Source: WHTI01 sp963826105
GTDB lineage: Bacteria; Actinomycetota; CADDZG01; WHSQ01
Direction of reading: 5' to 3'
NCBI GenBank assembly: GCA_963826105.1
Contig: CAWGWA010000013.1
Span: 310,001 to 374,000 of the forward strand
Length of the DNA: 64,000 nt
Of this stretch, positions 42,026 through 51,289 are shown piece after piece (the stretch's first letter is position 1; each line of letters begins with the position of its first letter). Made by a program: the position numbers and the translations under genes. Under the pieces are notes generated by a model, which was given only the letters and a program-made list of their open reading frames with translations, made no database searches and was not told where the DNA came from.

Positions 42026-42880
42026 ATGGTTCTCCGTAAGGTGCTCGTCGTATTGACGGCTTCGCTCCTACTCTTCGCCGCGTGCGCCGAGGAAGATCCC
42101 GCTGGAAGCAACAACGACGCATCGGGGTCCGGCGACGACGAGACCGTGGCGTGCGACGTGACTGCTCCCCCCGTTATGACCGACGGTGTACTGACCGTGG
42201 GCACCGATCGCCCCGCGTACCCGCCGTGGTTCGACGGCTCTCCCAAGGACTACTCGGGCTTCGAGGGAGATCTCGCGAACGAGATCGCCGATCGCATGGG
42301 CCTCGACATCAAGTGGGTCGTCGAGCCCTTCAACAAGTCGTACGCCCCGGGGGCCAAGGATTACGACTTCGACATCAACCAGATCTCGATCACACCGGAA
42401 CGTGAAGAGGCCGTCGACTTCTCGGACGGCTACTTCAACGACAACCAGGGCTTTCTCGCCCTCGAGGGCAACGCCATCTCCGGCGCCGCGACGGTCGAGG
42501 ACCTCAAGGAGTTCCAGCTCGGTGCCCAGGTCGGGACCACGAGCCTGGCGTTCATCAACGAAGTGATCCAGCCGACCAGCCAGCCGAAGGTGTTCGACAC
42601 CACCAACGATGTGAAGTCGGCGCTCGACTCGGGTCAGATCGACGCGTTGGTGACCGACGTGGTCACCACCGTCTATCTCCGGGACTTCGAGATCAAAGGC
42701 TCGGAGGTGATCGGTCAGTACCCGACCGAGGAGCCCTTCGGGCTGCTCTTCGAGACCGACAACCCTCTGGTCGATTGCGTTAACGAGGTGCTGGCGGAGA
42801 TCCGCGATGACGGAACGTTGCAGGCACTCGAGGACGAGTGGCTCGATGACTACACGAGCGTCCCGCTGATCAGCGACTGA
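42026..42880 (+). CDS. ABC transporter substrate-binding lipoprotein (polar amino acid type)
   Basis: 284 residues. Signal peptide with lipobox LFAAC (about 17-21). The SBP_bac_3 fold follows: LTVGTDRPAYPPW, FEGDLANEIADRMG, QISITPEREEAVDFSDGYF and GTTSLAFINEVI. It captures a polar amino acid or small related ligand and delivers it to the permease and ATPase downstream. ATG 42026 has GGAGG 7 nt upstream. First gene of a three-gene importer (42026-44514). Confidence 0.88.
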   Translation: MVLRKVLVVLTASLLLFAACAEEDPAGSNNDASGSGDDETVACDVTAPPVMTDGVLTVGTDRPAYPPWFDGSPKDYSGFEGDLANEIADRMGLDIKWVVEPFNKSYAPGAKDYDFDINQISITPEREEAVDFSDGYFNDNQGFLALEGNAISGAATVEDLKEFQLGAQVGTTSLAFINEVIQPTSQPKVFDTTNDVKSALDSGQIDALVTDVVTTVYLRDFEIKGSEVIGQYPTEEPFGLLFETDNPLVDCVNEVLAEIRDDGTLQALEDEWLDDYTSVPLISD

Positions 42881-42892
42881 GCTCTGGGATAG

Positions 42893-43759
42893 GTGACTGA
42901 GGGGCTACTCCCCGCTCCGCCGCCAGCGCGTGGGTCGCGCATGCTCGGCAACCGGGGCGTGCTGGTGTCGACCGCGTCCACGATCGTGGTGTTGGGGCTC
43001 ATCGGCCTCGCCATCGCGGCTTCGCCGGGGGCCGACATCGTTCGAGAGCGGTTCTTCTCGTGGGAGCACCTCAAGGAGTCGTTCCTCGGCACCGAGACAT
43101 CGCCGTCGGTCCTCAGCGCATTCATGCTGAACGTCAGGATCTTCATGACTGCCGAGGTCATCATCCTGGCGCTGGCGCTGCTGATCGCGGTGGTGCGGAG
43201 CATCCCCGGCCCGGTGTTCTTCCCCTTCCGAGCGATGGCGGTCGTGTACACGGACCTGTTCCGCGGCATCCCCTTGATCCTCGTTCTCTACATGATCGGG
43301 TTCGGGGTGCCGGGGCTCGGTCTCAAGTTCTTCTCGAGCATGGAGGACGTGACCTACGGGATCATCGCCCTCGTGCTGGTCTATTCGGCTTACGTCGCCG
43401 AGGTCTATCGCGCCGGCATCGACTCGATCCATGAGAGCCAGGTTGCCGCAGCCCGCTCGCTCGGTTTGTCGCGGTGGAAGTCGCTTCGTTACGTCGTGCT
43501 GCCTCAGGCGATACGGCGCGTCATCCCACCGTTGCTCAACGACTTCATCGGTTTGCAGAAAGACACCGCCCTCGTATCGGTGCTTGGTTCCATCGAAGCC
43601 GCTCGGGCCGCTCAGATCTACGGAGCCGAGAACTTCAACTACGCGAGTTACGTCATCGCCGCCGCGCTCTTCGTCCTGATGACGATCCCTCTTGCTCGGT
43701 TCACCGATCACCTCATAGCGCGCGACCGTCGGCGGCGTGAGGCGGGATTCGCTCGATGA
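42893..43759 (+). CDS. ABC transporter permease (polar amino acid type)
   Basis: 288 residues with one N-terminal segment and about four more membrane segments. The permease EAA loop, where the ATPase docks, is EVYRAGIDSIHESQVAAARSLGLSRWK. A single permease presumably forms a homodimer. GTG start 42893, 12 bp after the binding-protein stop. The stop overlaps the ATPase start. Confidence 0.88.
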   Translation: MTEGLLPAPPPARGSRMLGNRGVLVSTASTIVVLGLIGLAIAASPGADIVRERFFSWEHLKESFLGTETSPSVLSAFMLNVRIFMTAEVIILALALLIAVVRSIPGPVFFPFRAMAVVYTDLFRGIPLILVLYMIGFGVPGLGLKFFSSMEDVTYGIIALVLVYSAYVAEVYRAGIDSIHESQVAAARSLGLSRWKSLRYVVLPQAIRRVIPPLLNDFIGLQKDTALVSVLGSIEAARAAQIYGAENFNYASYVIAAALFVLMTIPLARFTDHLIARDRRRREAGFAR

Positions 43760-44514
43760 GTACACCGACGATCGGCGGCATCCTTGTCGAGGGGGTGCAC
43801 AAGTCCTTCGGTGACAACCACGTACTGCGCGGGATCGACCTCAAGGTGGACGAACATGAAGTCGTCTGCCTGATCGGAGCTTCGGGCTCGGGCAAGTCGA
43901 CGCTCCTGCGCTGTATCAACCTCCTGGAACCGGTCGACGCCGGCAAGATCGTCGTCTCGGGTGAGGAGATCACGGCCCCGAGGGTGAACGTCGATCGGGT
44001 CCGGCGGGGGATCGGGATCGTCTTCCAGGCCTTCAACCTGTTCCCCCACATGACCGTTCTGAGGAACATCACGCTGGCCCCCACCGAGGCCCTCGGGATC
44101 GCAAAGAAGGATGCCGAGGAGCGCGCCGATTCTTTGCTCGAACGCTTCGGACTGATCGACAAGCGGGACGAGTACCCCGACCGGCTCTCCGGTGGGCAGC
44201 AACAGCGAGTGGCGATCGTCCGGGCCCTCGCGATGAGGCCTAACATCATGTTGTTGGACGAAGTCACGAGTGCGCTCGATCCGGAGCTCGTGGCCGAGGT
44301 TCTCCAGGTGATCCGAGAACTGGCGGTCGAAGGGATGACCATGGTAATCGCCACTCACGAGATGGGCTTTGCCCGAGACATCGCCTCGCGCGTCTGCTTC
44401 CTCGATGCCGGCGTCGTGGCCGAGGCCGGGCCCCCGGAGCGGATCTTCACCGATCCCCAGGAGCCGAGAACCCGCCGCTTCCTCCAGCGCATCATCGACG
44501 CCGGGAGGCTCTAG
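43756..44514 (+). CDS. ABC transporter ATP-binding protein (GlnQ type)
   Basis: 252 residues. Walker A GASGSGKST (about 37-45), Q-loop FQAFNLFPHMT, signature LSGGQQQRV, Walker B IMLLDEVTSALDPE and switch His in ATHEMGFA. Powers uptake with the permease to which it is translationally coupled (ATGA overlap). Confidence 0.92.
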   Translation: MSTPTIGGILVEGVHKSFGDNHVLRGIDLKVDEHEVVCLIGASGSGKSTLLRCINLLEPVDAGKIVVSGEEITAPRVNVDRVRRGIGIVFQAFNLFPHMTVLRNITLAPTEALGIAKKDAEERADSLLERFGLIDKRDEYPDRLSGGQQQRVAIVRALAMRPNIMLLDEVTSALDPELVAEVLQVIRELAVEGMTMVIATHEMGFARDIASRVCFLDAGVVAEAGPPERIFTDPQEPRTRRFLQRIIDAGRL

Positions 44515-45524
44515 TGAAGGCTCGCACCGTTGCCTTACTTCTGGGTGGAGTCCTCGGAGCGCGGGCATTGCGTCGCCGGAAGCGCCAGGCGCCGCCCGGA
44601 TCCGAAGAGACCGGCGAGATCCTGCGCGGCTCGCGCGTTGCTCGGGCACTCGATCCGTTCCGCGACCTCGAGATGGGAGCGCCGGTTCCCCCTTCGCTGC
44701 CGGAGGGTCGTGTCGTGACGGTGCCGGGCCGTGGAGAGATGTTCGTTCGCACGCTCGGTGAGGGACCCGGGATACCGGTTCTGTTGCTGCACGGATGGAT
44801 GGCCTCGGCCGATCTCAACTGGTACCGGCTCTACGAGGAACTGGCCGGCGAGCGTCCCGTCATCGTGTGCGACCACCGTGGACACGGTCGGGGTATCCGC
44901 TCGCCCCATCGGTTCACGCTAGAAGCTTGCGCGGACGATGCCGCCGCGTTGCTGGAGACGTTGGGGGTCGAGCGTGCGATCGTCGTCGGCTACTCGATGG
45001 GCGGACCGATCGCTACCTTGTTCGCGGCTCGGCACCCGGAGAAAGCTGACGGTGTCGTGCTGGCCGCAACTGCACTCGAATGGAATGGGTCGGCGTTCGA
45101 ACGCGCCCGATGGCGCTCGATGGGGATCCTCTCGGTGATGCTCCGCTGGCAGGCGGGCAGGTTGATGCTCGCTCGCATCATGGGAGACACCGGCGAAGTC
45201 TCCGATGTGATCCTCGAACATCGCTCGTGGCTCGAAGGCGAATTCCGCCGCAGTGACCCCAGCGATCTAGCCGATGCCGGCCGCGCCCTGAGCCGGTACG
45301 ACGGCCGCTCGCAGCTGGCGCAGGTGACCTGCCCGATCGCAGTGGTGATCACAACGTCCGACACGCTCGTCCCTCCGCACAAGCAAAGAACCCTTGCGGA
45401 TGCCGCCGACGCCATGGTGTTCGAGTTCGACGGCGACCACGACTCCGCCATCGTTCATAGCGACGGCTTCGCCAAAGTGATCCAAGAAGCGATCAACGCG
45501 GTCGCCGAATCGGCTACTCCTTAG
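44514..45524 (+). CDS. alpha/beta-hydrolase
   Basis: 336 residues. After an N-terminal hydrophobic/basic stretch (possible anchor), the fold begins at VLLLHGWMAS (oxyanion hole). The nucleophile elbow is VGYSMGG, Asp is in TTSDTLVPPH, and His in GDHDSAIV. GTG start shares one base with the ATPase stop, so it may be cotranscribed with the importer. Ester, amide or epoxide substrates are all possible. Confidence 0.78.
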   Translation: MKARTVALLLGGVLGARALRRRKRQAPPGSEETGEILRGSRVARALDPFRDLEMGAPVPPSLPEGRVVTVPGRGEMFVRTLGEGPGIPVLLLHGWMASADLNWYRLYEELAGERPVIVCDHRGHGRGIRSPHRFTLEACADDAAALLETLGVERAIVVGYSMGGPIATLFAARHPEKADGVVLAATALEWNGSAFERARWRSMGILSVMLRWQAGRLMLARIMGDTGEVSDVILEHRSWLEGEFRRSDPSDLADAGRALSRYDGRSQLAQVTCPIAVVITTSDTLVPPHKQRTLADAADAMVFEFDGDHDSAIVHSDGFAKVIQEAINAVAESATP

Positions 45525-45924
45525 GCGGGATCTGCTGGACGATCCAACGGTTCCCGTCGGGATCGCTGAAGAAGACGCAGCCGACCATGTCGAGGCTCTC
45601 GCCTTCCTCGGCAGGACGGTAAGCCCCTTGATCGAAGACTTGTGGCTCTGAAACATCTACGCCACGTTCGGCCATCTCGGCTCGTGCGGCACGAACGTCG
45701 GATACGACGAGGAACAGGTTCTCCAAGGAGCCCGGCTCCATGCTGATCGGGCCCCCGATGTGGATCGAGCATGCCGATCCGGGAGGGGTCAGCTGGAGGA
45801 GTCGTAGGTCGTCGTTGACCTCGAAGTCGATGTCGACGTTGAAGCCAACCTTGTCGGCGTAGAAGTTCTTGGCGCGCTCCTGATCCGCAACGGGGATCGT
45901 TACAACCTCCAGCTTCATATCCAT
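45514..45924 (-). CDS. VOC/glyoxalase-fold protein
   Basis: 136 residues, one complete pair of VOC modules: LEVVTIPVADQERAKNFYADKVGFNVD, ENLFLVVSDVRAARAEMAERGV and VFFSDPDGNRWIVQQ. Resembles small glyoxalase/bleomycin-resistance-like proteins. Last gene behind the S66 peptidase (18 bp gap), so it probably ends the amidohydrolase operon. Overlaps the convergent hydrolase gene by 11 bp. Confidence 0.75.
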   Translation of the reverse strand: MDMKLEVVTIPVADQERAKNFYADKVGFNVDIDFEVNDDLRLLQLTPPGSACSIHIGGPISMEPGSLENLFLVVSDVRAARAEMAERGVDVSEPQVFDQGAYRPAEEGESLDMVGCVFFSDPDGNRWIVQQIPPKE

Positions 45925-45942
45925 GACGCGTCTCCTTCCGAT

Positions 45943-46896
45943 CTAGTCGACCAATGCAGGTTCGTCGATGGTCAGTTTCTTGTTGTCGGCGTCAAGGGTG
46001 ACCTGGACGCCTAGGGGGGTGGTGGTCAGGTAGTCGCCGTGTCCCATCGGGAAACCGTAGAGGGACGGGACGCCGAGTGGGTCGATGTACTGGTGGAGAA
46101 CGTCCTCGAGGGACAACGTCTGGGGCCATTCCGGGCGGCCCTCGTGCCAGTCGCATTTCTCGAGTTCACCGACGACGACCCCGATCACGTTTTCGAGGAG
46201 GCCGGCCTGGGTCATCTGGTTCAGAAGCCCGTCCATGTACCAGATGGGGCAGTCGACATCCTCGAAGAAGAGGATCTTGCCGTCGAGGTCCAGTTGCCAC
46301 GGCGTGCCGATGGCCTGGCCGAGGAGCCAGAGACAGCCGCCGACCATCTCGCCCGTCACCTTTCCGGGGGCGATCCGGCTGACGAACTTGTCGTCCGGGT
46401 TCAGCGGCACCTCTCCGAGTGGCTCGGTCGAGGTGAGTGCCTTGACCAATCGCTCGCGCGTGAAGGGCTTGGACTTGGGGTGGGTGGAATCGGCGAACGT
46501 CGGGCCGTAGAACGTCACGAGGTCGGCCTTCATGTACATCGGAACGTGAAGCGCGGTGACGTCGGAATAGCCGATGAACGGTTTTGGGTTCGCCTTGACG
46601 ACGTCCCAGTCGATCAGGGGAACGGCTTGCTGCGCGCCGTAGCCGCCGTGGAGGGTCATGACAACATCGACCTCATCGTCGGCGAACATCGCGGTGATGT
46701 CGTCGGCACGGGTCTTGGGATCGCCTGCGGTGTACATCGTGCGTGCGTGGATCCCATCGCCGAGCTTCACCTTGTAGCCCTTGCCCTCCCACCACTCCTG
46801 CGCGCGCTCGACCTCCGAGATGTTGAAGTACGGAGACGACGGTGCGGGTACCCCGATCGTCCCCCCCGGCTTCAGGGTCTTGGCCTTAGTCGCCAT
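45943..46896 (-). CDS. S66 family peptidase (LD-carboxypeptidase/MccF-like)
   Basis: 317 residues. S66 enzymes trim tetrapeptides from peptidoglycan (LdcA) or cleave microcin C-type acyl-sulfamoyl adenylates (MccF). Catalytic Ser in IGYSDVTALH (about 112), Glu in LFFEDVDCPIW, and His near FPMGHGDYL. The C-terminal half and the lack of a signal peptide are closer to MccF-like cytoplasmic members than to LdcA. ATG 46896 overlaps the creatininase-family stop, so it is translationally coupled. Confidence 0.85.
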   Translation of the reverse strand: MATKAKTLKPGGTIGVPAPSSPYFNISEVERAQEWWEGKGYKVKLGDGIHARTMYTAGDPKTRADDITAMFADDEVDVVMTLHGGYGAQQAVPLIDWDVVKANPKPFIGYSDVTALHVPMYMKADLVTFYGPTFADSTHPKSKPFTRERLVKALTSTEPLGEVPLNPDDKFVSRIAPGKVTGEMVGGCLWLLGQAIGTPWQLDLDGKILFFEDVDCPIWYMDGLLNQMTQAGLLENVIGVVVGELEKCDWHEGRPEWPQTLSLEDVLHQYIDPLGVPSLYGFPMGHGDYLTTTPLGVQVTLDADNKKLTIDEPALVD

Positions 46897-47697
46897 GGTG
46901 GTCCTTCCTCTCCTGGATCGACATCGATCGCACCTCGGTGACGAAGCCCGCCAGTTCCTTCACCGCCTGCTCGTACAGGGCCTTGCCCTTGGCCGCGGTT
47001 CCCTGCGTCGCATCTCCCTGGACGCCGGACTCCGAGAAGCTCGACCACCACGGCATCGCCTTCAGCGGTCCGTCGGACCAGTCGAGCCACGAGTTCTCGG
47101 TCTCCGGGTAACCGCGCTCATCGACCGCCTTGCTCATGTCGACCGCTTCGGGATGGAGATGGAGATAGAGGCTCGTCTCGAGTTCGCACGCATGGGCCAT
47201 GCCGCCTCTGGTCGTGGTTCGCACGCATGTCGATGACGTACTGGCTGGCGGGCGTCACGAGATAGAAGGTGGCGGCGACGAGCGAGTTCGGTTCCTCGAC
47301 CATCGTGAGGCGGGCCGCCATCTCGACGAGGTTCTGGTTCGAGCCGTGCCCATTTACGAGCAGCACCCTCTTGAACCCGTGCCGCACGAGCGATAGAGCG
47401 ACGTCGGTCACGTACTTACAGAAGGTGTCCCATCCGATCGTGATCGTTCCGGGGAAGTCCATGTGGTGCGGGCTGTAGCCGTGGACGATCGGCGGGAGTA
47501 GCACTGTTTGTTCGGGCAGGGCGGCAACGGCGCCGCGGCAGATCGCCTCGACCAGGGTGACGTCGGTGTCGATCGGGAGGTGGTAGCCGTGATCCTCGAG
47601 CGTCCCGATGGGGACGACCGGGCACGCGCCCCTCGTCCGCGGCCCGCTTGACCTCGGGCCACGAGAGCTTTCCGTACTCGAGCACCTCAGACCACAC
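46886..47697 (-). CDS. creatininase-family amidohydrolase (two frameshifts)
   Basis: About 268 residues after repair. N-terminus VWSEVLEYGKLSWPEVKRAADEGR from GTG 47697; after an extra base in the run near 47620 the text continues VVPIGTLEDHGYHLPIDTDV (metal ligands Glu, His, Asp). A tandem TGCG duplication near 47220-47227 shifts it again into RTTTRGGMAHACELETSL. LLVNGHGSNQNL is the family glycine/His motif. Creatininases open cyclic amides; relatives act on formamides and mycofactocin precursors. The start overlaps the C45 gene by 11 bp. Repairable, so likely an assembly error. Confidence 0.78.
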
Positions 47698-48687
47698 TGG
47701 GAACCTCCGGCGCGAAATCGGGGATCTCGAAGCTTTCCCACTGCCCTTCACACGGGGGGCCGTCGGAGACGATCATGCGCCCGTTCGAGAGATCGCATGC
47801 GACGCCGAAGACCGTTCCGCTTGCGTGAGGTCCGGACTCGTGAAGACAGATCGACTGGGGGATGCTCTCGTGATCGCTCAGCAGGCGGGCGCAATCCTCG
47901 AGGCTCTCCGGCGGAGCGTCGGTCAGGAGTTGCTCGGCGCGCGCCAGGCGGGACTCCGACCCCTTGCTCGTCCGGCCCCCGGGCGCATCGGAGATCAGGT
48001 AGTGGTTGGTGTGAGCCCGAACCCCCCGGACCACGCCTCGCCACCGAGCGCTCGTTTCGACCGCGGCCGATCGTGAGGCTGAAGCGAAGACGTGTGCGTA
48101 GCCTCCGGCTCGCCCGGAGATTTCGGTCGCCGCCACCGCGGCATCGAAGTCACTCGCTCCCAGCGGGTTGCGGGACAGGATGACCCGCGGAATCGCCAAC
48201 CGTGTCGTCGTCCGCGCTCAGCGAATCGATCCCTTGAGCGAATCCCGCGGCGCTGATCCCGACCGCAGGTAGGAACCCAGAACAGGTAGGCGAGACGAAC
48301 CCCGGCCCCCCATCGGGAGCGGCGAATACAACCGTGACATCGTCGTGGCCCGCATACCACTGCTCGGCGTGGAGGAAGAAGCGACCGTGGACCATCGTGG
48401 TGCAGGCCTCGAAGTTCCAGACCTCCTCCATGCAGTTCAGGAACGCGATCTCCTCGAAGGTGACGCCGGCTCCCTCGGCGAGTCCCTCCAGTTCGTCGAC
48501 CAGATCGGGGAGCGCGGCTCGCGCCGCGTCGATGTACGGCGTGGCGCGCCGAACCAAGCGCCCTGACGTCGGGGCCTAGTTCGTCGTAGAAGCGGAGAGC
48601 GGCGGCGGTCCCTTCTGCCGAACCCTCACCCTGGGCGCGGCCCAAGTCGCGGGGCGATCCCGAAGCGCGAACGACGGTCAGGCTCAT
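47687..48687 (-). CDS. C45-family acyltransferase/peptidase (two frameshifts)
   Basis: About 332 residues after removing one base near 48557 and one near 48203. The pieces are SLTVVRASGSPRDLGRAQG, then RRATPYIDAARAALPDL to SLSADD, then LAIPRVILSRNPLGASDF to the end. The Ntn-hydrolase nucleophile is the Cys in NFEACTTMVHG, preceded by LNCMEEVW. This matches the isopenicillin-N acyltransferase (AAT)/C45 family, which cleaves or forms amide bonds after autocatalytic processing. ATG 48687 overlaps the M20 stop (ATGA). Confidence 0.75.
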
Positions 48688-50065
48688 GAGTCGCTCCCGT
48701 GGGCCGCGGCGTAGTGGAAGAGGACGGCGACCGACTGCTTCATGTGGTCCTTGATCCCGGCGACCGAGGCGTGCTCGTTCGCGGCGTGCGCGCCGGCGGA
48801 GTAGCCGACGCCGCCGCTCGCGAACGGGAGGCCGAGGACCTGCTCGAAGAGGTAGTAGGGCGCCCACCACGGGGCGGTCGGCCACACTTCGGCCGGAGGC
48901 CCGACATCGGTGTGCGACCGGACGACCGCCCGCGCCACCGGAGAATCGGATGGCGTCTTGGCCGGCAAGACAACGCTCGTCCTCGGTGACCTCGACCTCG
49001 GGGGCGACCGCCGCAACGCGCTCGCGCATCTCGCGATCGATGGCGTCCATATCGCAACCGTAGGGGACGCGCAGGTCGAGGACCGCCTCGGCGACGTGCG
49101 GGATGATCGTCTTGCCGCCATCCGCGTAGCCGGCGCGGAGCCCGTTGATGTTGAGGGCGGCGGAGTACAGCATCGCCTTGACCGCGGCCTCGGGATCGTC
49201 GGTCTTGAACGTCTTGGCCCCTGCGGCTCCGGCGAGCTCCGCGTTGAAGTCCCAGGCCTCGACCAGGGCGGCGATCAGTGGTTCGTCCTCCGGCGGGATG
49301 TCGACCTCGAGTCCCGACATCAAGGGGCGCTCCCGCTCATCGGCCAAAGTCGCTATGGCGCGGACCACCGACCAAGCCGGATTGGCGAGCACGACTCCCG
49401 AGCTCGAGTGATGCGCAGCCTTCACCGGCCCGCCCCAATCACCGCCCCTGCAGATGAGCTTCCACGACAGGATCCCCTTCACCCCGAGGTAGACCGCGCT
49501 CGACCCGTTCGGCATCCCACCGAGATCGAGATCGAACGCAGCGTCCGCTTCGAGTCGGTCCCGATGGGCGTCCACCACGCCGCGGAGATGAGGGCTTCCA
49601 AGCTCCTCCTCGCCGTCGAGCAGGAGAGTCACTGAAGCGGGAAGTTCGGTGACCTCCCGCGCTACTCCTGCCGCCAGCAGGAACGCGGCGAGGCATGCCT
49701 TCGAGTTCGCCGCGCCCGCGAGCGAACACGCACGGACCGATGCCCGGATGGTCTCTGATGTCGGCCGAGAACGGTGGGCTCACCCAATCGGGCTCGTCGA
49801 CCGGTTGCACGTCGAACATCCCGTAACGAAGGAGTGTCGGTCCGGCCCCCTCGATGTGACCGAGGACCGCGGGATGACCGTCGGTGGGGATCACTTCGGC
49901 CGTTCCTCCGGCCCCCTCGATCAGGGCCGCGGTCATCTCAGCGCACTCGGGGACGCCGTCGCCGGTCCCCGAGACGCTCGGCTGGCGCAGATACGAGCGG
50001 ATCGTCTCGAGATGATCCTCGAAGGTCTCATCGATCCGATCGAAGACCTTCTGAAGGTCGGTCAC
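48684..50065 (-). CDS. M20 family metallopeptidase/dipeptidase (two frameshifts)
   Basis: About 459 residues after dropping one base near 49715 (GGG run) and one near 48972. Segments: TDLQKVFDRIDETFEDHLE, then RYGMFDVQPVD (Asp metal ligand), RGAANSKACLAAFL, LLDGEEELGS (Glu pair), SGVVLANPAW (dimerisation domain), RSHTDVGPP, and GYSAGAHAANEHASV (last His/Glu). The M20 enzymes use two zincs to cut dipeptides or N-acyl amino acids. GTG start 50065 overlaps the LLM stop. Second gene of a coupled operon. Confidence 0.78.
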
Positions 50066-51096
50066 AGGGCGAGCTCGGCCATGACCTGTAGGGCCTCGGG
50101 CTGTTGCGCGGCGCAGATCAAGGTCGTCACGGGCGAGGTTCTCCACTTGTCGAAGTGTTCGGTGATTCGTTCTTTCGTACCAACGAGCGCAACCTCATCC
50201 ACGAATTCGTCGGGCACCGCGGCCATCGCCCCGACCTTGTCGCCCGCGAGATAGAGCTCCTGGATCCGGTCGGCGGCGCTTTCGTAACCGTAGCGACACG
50301 CGATGTCGTAGTAGAAGTTGCGGCCCTTGGCCCCCATGCCGCCGACGTAGAGAGCGATGTAGGGCTTGACCATCATCCGGCAGTTGTCGAGATCGTCCCC
50401 GAGCACTACCGGTACCGATGGGGCGATGTCGAACGTCGTGGTGGACTTCCCGTTGCCGGCGGCCGCGAAGCCTTTGGCGAGCGACTCGCCGTAGAGCTCA
50501 GTGTGTCGCGACGGCGAGTACAAGGTAGGGAGCCATCCTTCGGCGATCTCCGCGGTCAGCGCAACGTTCTTCGGCCCGATCGCGGCGAGGTAGATGGGGA
50601 TCTCGGGACGCAGGGGATGGATGATCAACTTCAGCGGCTTCCCGAGGCCGGTCGCGTCGGAACCGCGGTAGGGGATGTCGTAATGGTCGCCGTGATGCTC
50701 GAGTGGCTTCTCGCGCCTCAGGATCTCGCGCACGATCTCGACGTACTCGCGCGACTTCACGAGCGGCTTGCCGTAAGCCTCGCCGTGCCATCCCTCCACG
50801 ACCTGGGGGCCGGAGAGTCCGAGTCCGAGGAGCATCCGCCCCCCGGTGAGCAGATCGAGTGTCGCCGCCGACATCGCGGTCATCGCTGGGGTCCTGGCGG
50901 GCATCTGCATGATCGCGGTGCCGACCTTGATCGTGGAGGTCTGCGCCGCCACCCAGGTCAGAGGGGTCAGGGCATCGGAGCCGTAGGCCTCGGCGACCCA
51001 CACCGAGTCGAATCCGAGACGCTCCGCTTCCTGGGCTAGGCCGACGCCGTCCTGCGCGCCCGAGCCCCAGTAACCGAGATTCAGTCCTAAACGCAT
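50062..51096 (-). CDS. LLM-class flavin/F420-dependent oxidoreductase
   Basis: 344 residues, luciferase-like TIM barrel. RLGLNLGYWG, GLAQEAERLGFDSVWVAEAYGSDALTPLTWVAAQTSTIKVGT and LDLLTGGRMLLGLGLSGPQVVEGWHG are typical of F420-dependent actinobacterial members. It probably reduces or oxidises an organic substrate with F420. Leaderless by its -10 box. First gene of the operon LLM-M20-C45-creatininase-S66-(VOC). F420 use is inferred from similarity only. Confidence 0.82.
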   Translation of the reverse strand: MRLGLNLGYWGSGAQDGVGLAQEAERLGFDSVWVAEAYGSDALTPLTWVAAQTSTIKVGTAIMQMPARTPAMTAMSAATLDLLTGGRMLLGLGLSGPQVVEGWHGEAYGKPLVKSREYVEIVREILRREKPLEHHGDHYDIPYRGSDATGLGKPLKLIIHPLRPEIPIYLAAIGPKNVALTAEIAEGWLPTLYSPSRHTELYGESLAKGFAAAGNGKSTTTFDIAPSVPVVLGDDLDNCRMMVKPYIALYVGGMGAKGRNFYYDIACRYGYESAADRIQELYLAGDKVGAMAAVPDEFVDEVALVGTKERITEHFDKWRTSPVTTLICAAQQPEALQVMAELAL

Positions 51097-51102
51097 CGGC
51101 GC

Positions 51103-51108
51103 ATCCTA
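51103..51108 (-). promoter_or_regulatory. -10 box TAGGAT of the LLM-M20-C45 operon
   Basis: TAGGAT on the minus strand, 6 nt before the LLM ATG; predicts a leaderless first gene. Confidence 0.6.
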
Positions 51109-51118
51109 GGGGTTTGCC

Positions 51119-51148
51119 TTGACAGTTGTTCCCGTACCTCAGCACAAT
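51119..51148 (+). promoter_or_regulatory. promoter TTGACA-18 bp-CACAAT for the peptide ABC operon
   Basis: The -35 TTGACA is exact (51119-51124) and CACAAT lies at 51143-51148. Transcription would begin near 51155, leaving a 5' leader of about 135 nt before ATG 51290. It lies back to back with the divergent LLM promoter. Confidence 0.55.
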
Positions 51149-51289
51149 CGGGAGGTCCTCGAGGCTACGGCTTGACCGCGCTGAACCTGGTTCGTTGTAC
51201 GTCTTGGACAAGGCATGGGTGGGCTCGCTCGCCCATCGTGGGGGGAGGGTCGTCGGGTCGGGAGCCGTCATGGCTCGGGGGAGGTTCGG

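Noticed and set aside
47995..49632. A single 545-codon protein spanning M20 and C45
   Set aside because: It arises by reading through the frame breaks of two separate genes; the C45 start codon and ATGA overlap lie inside it.
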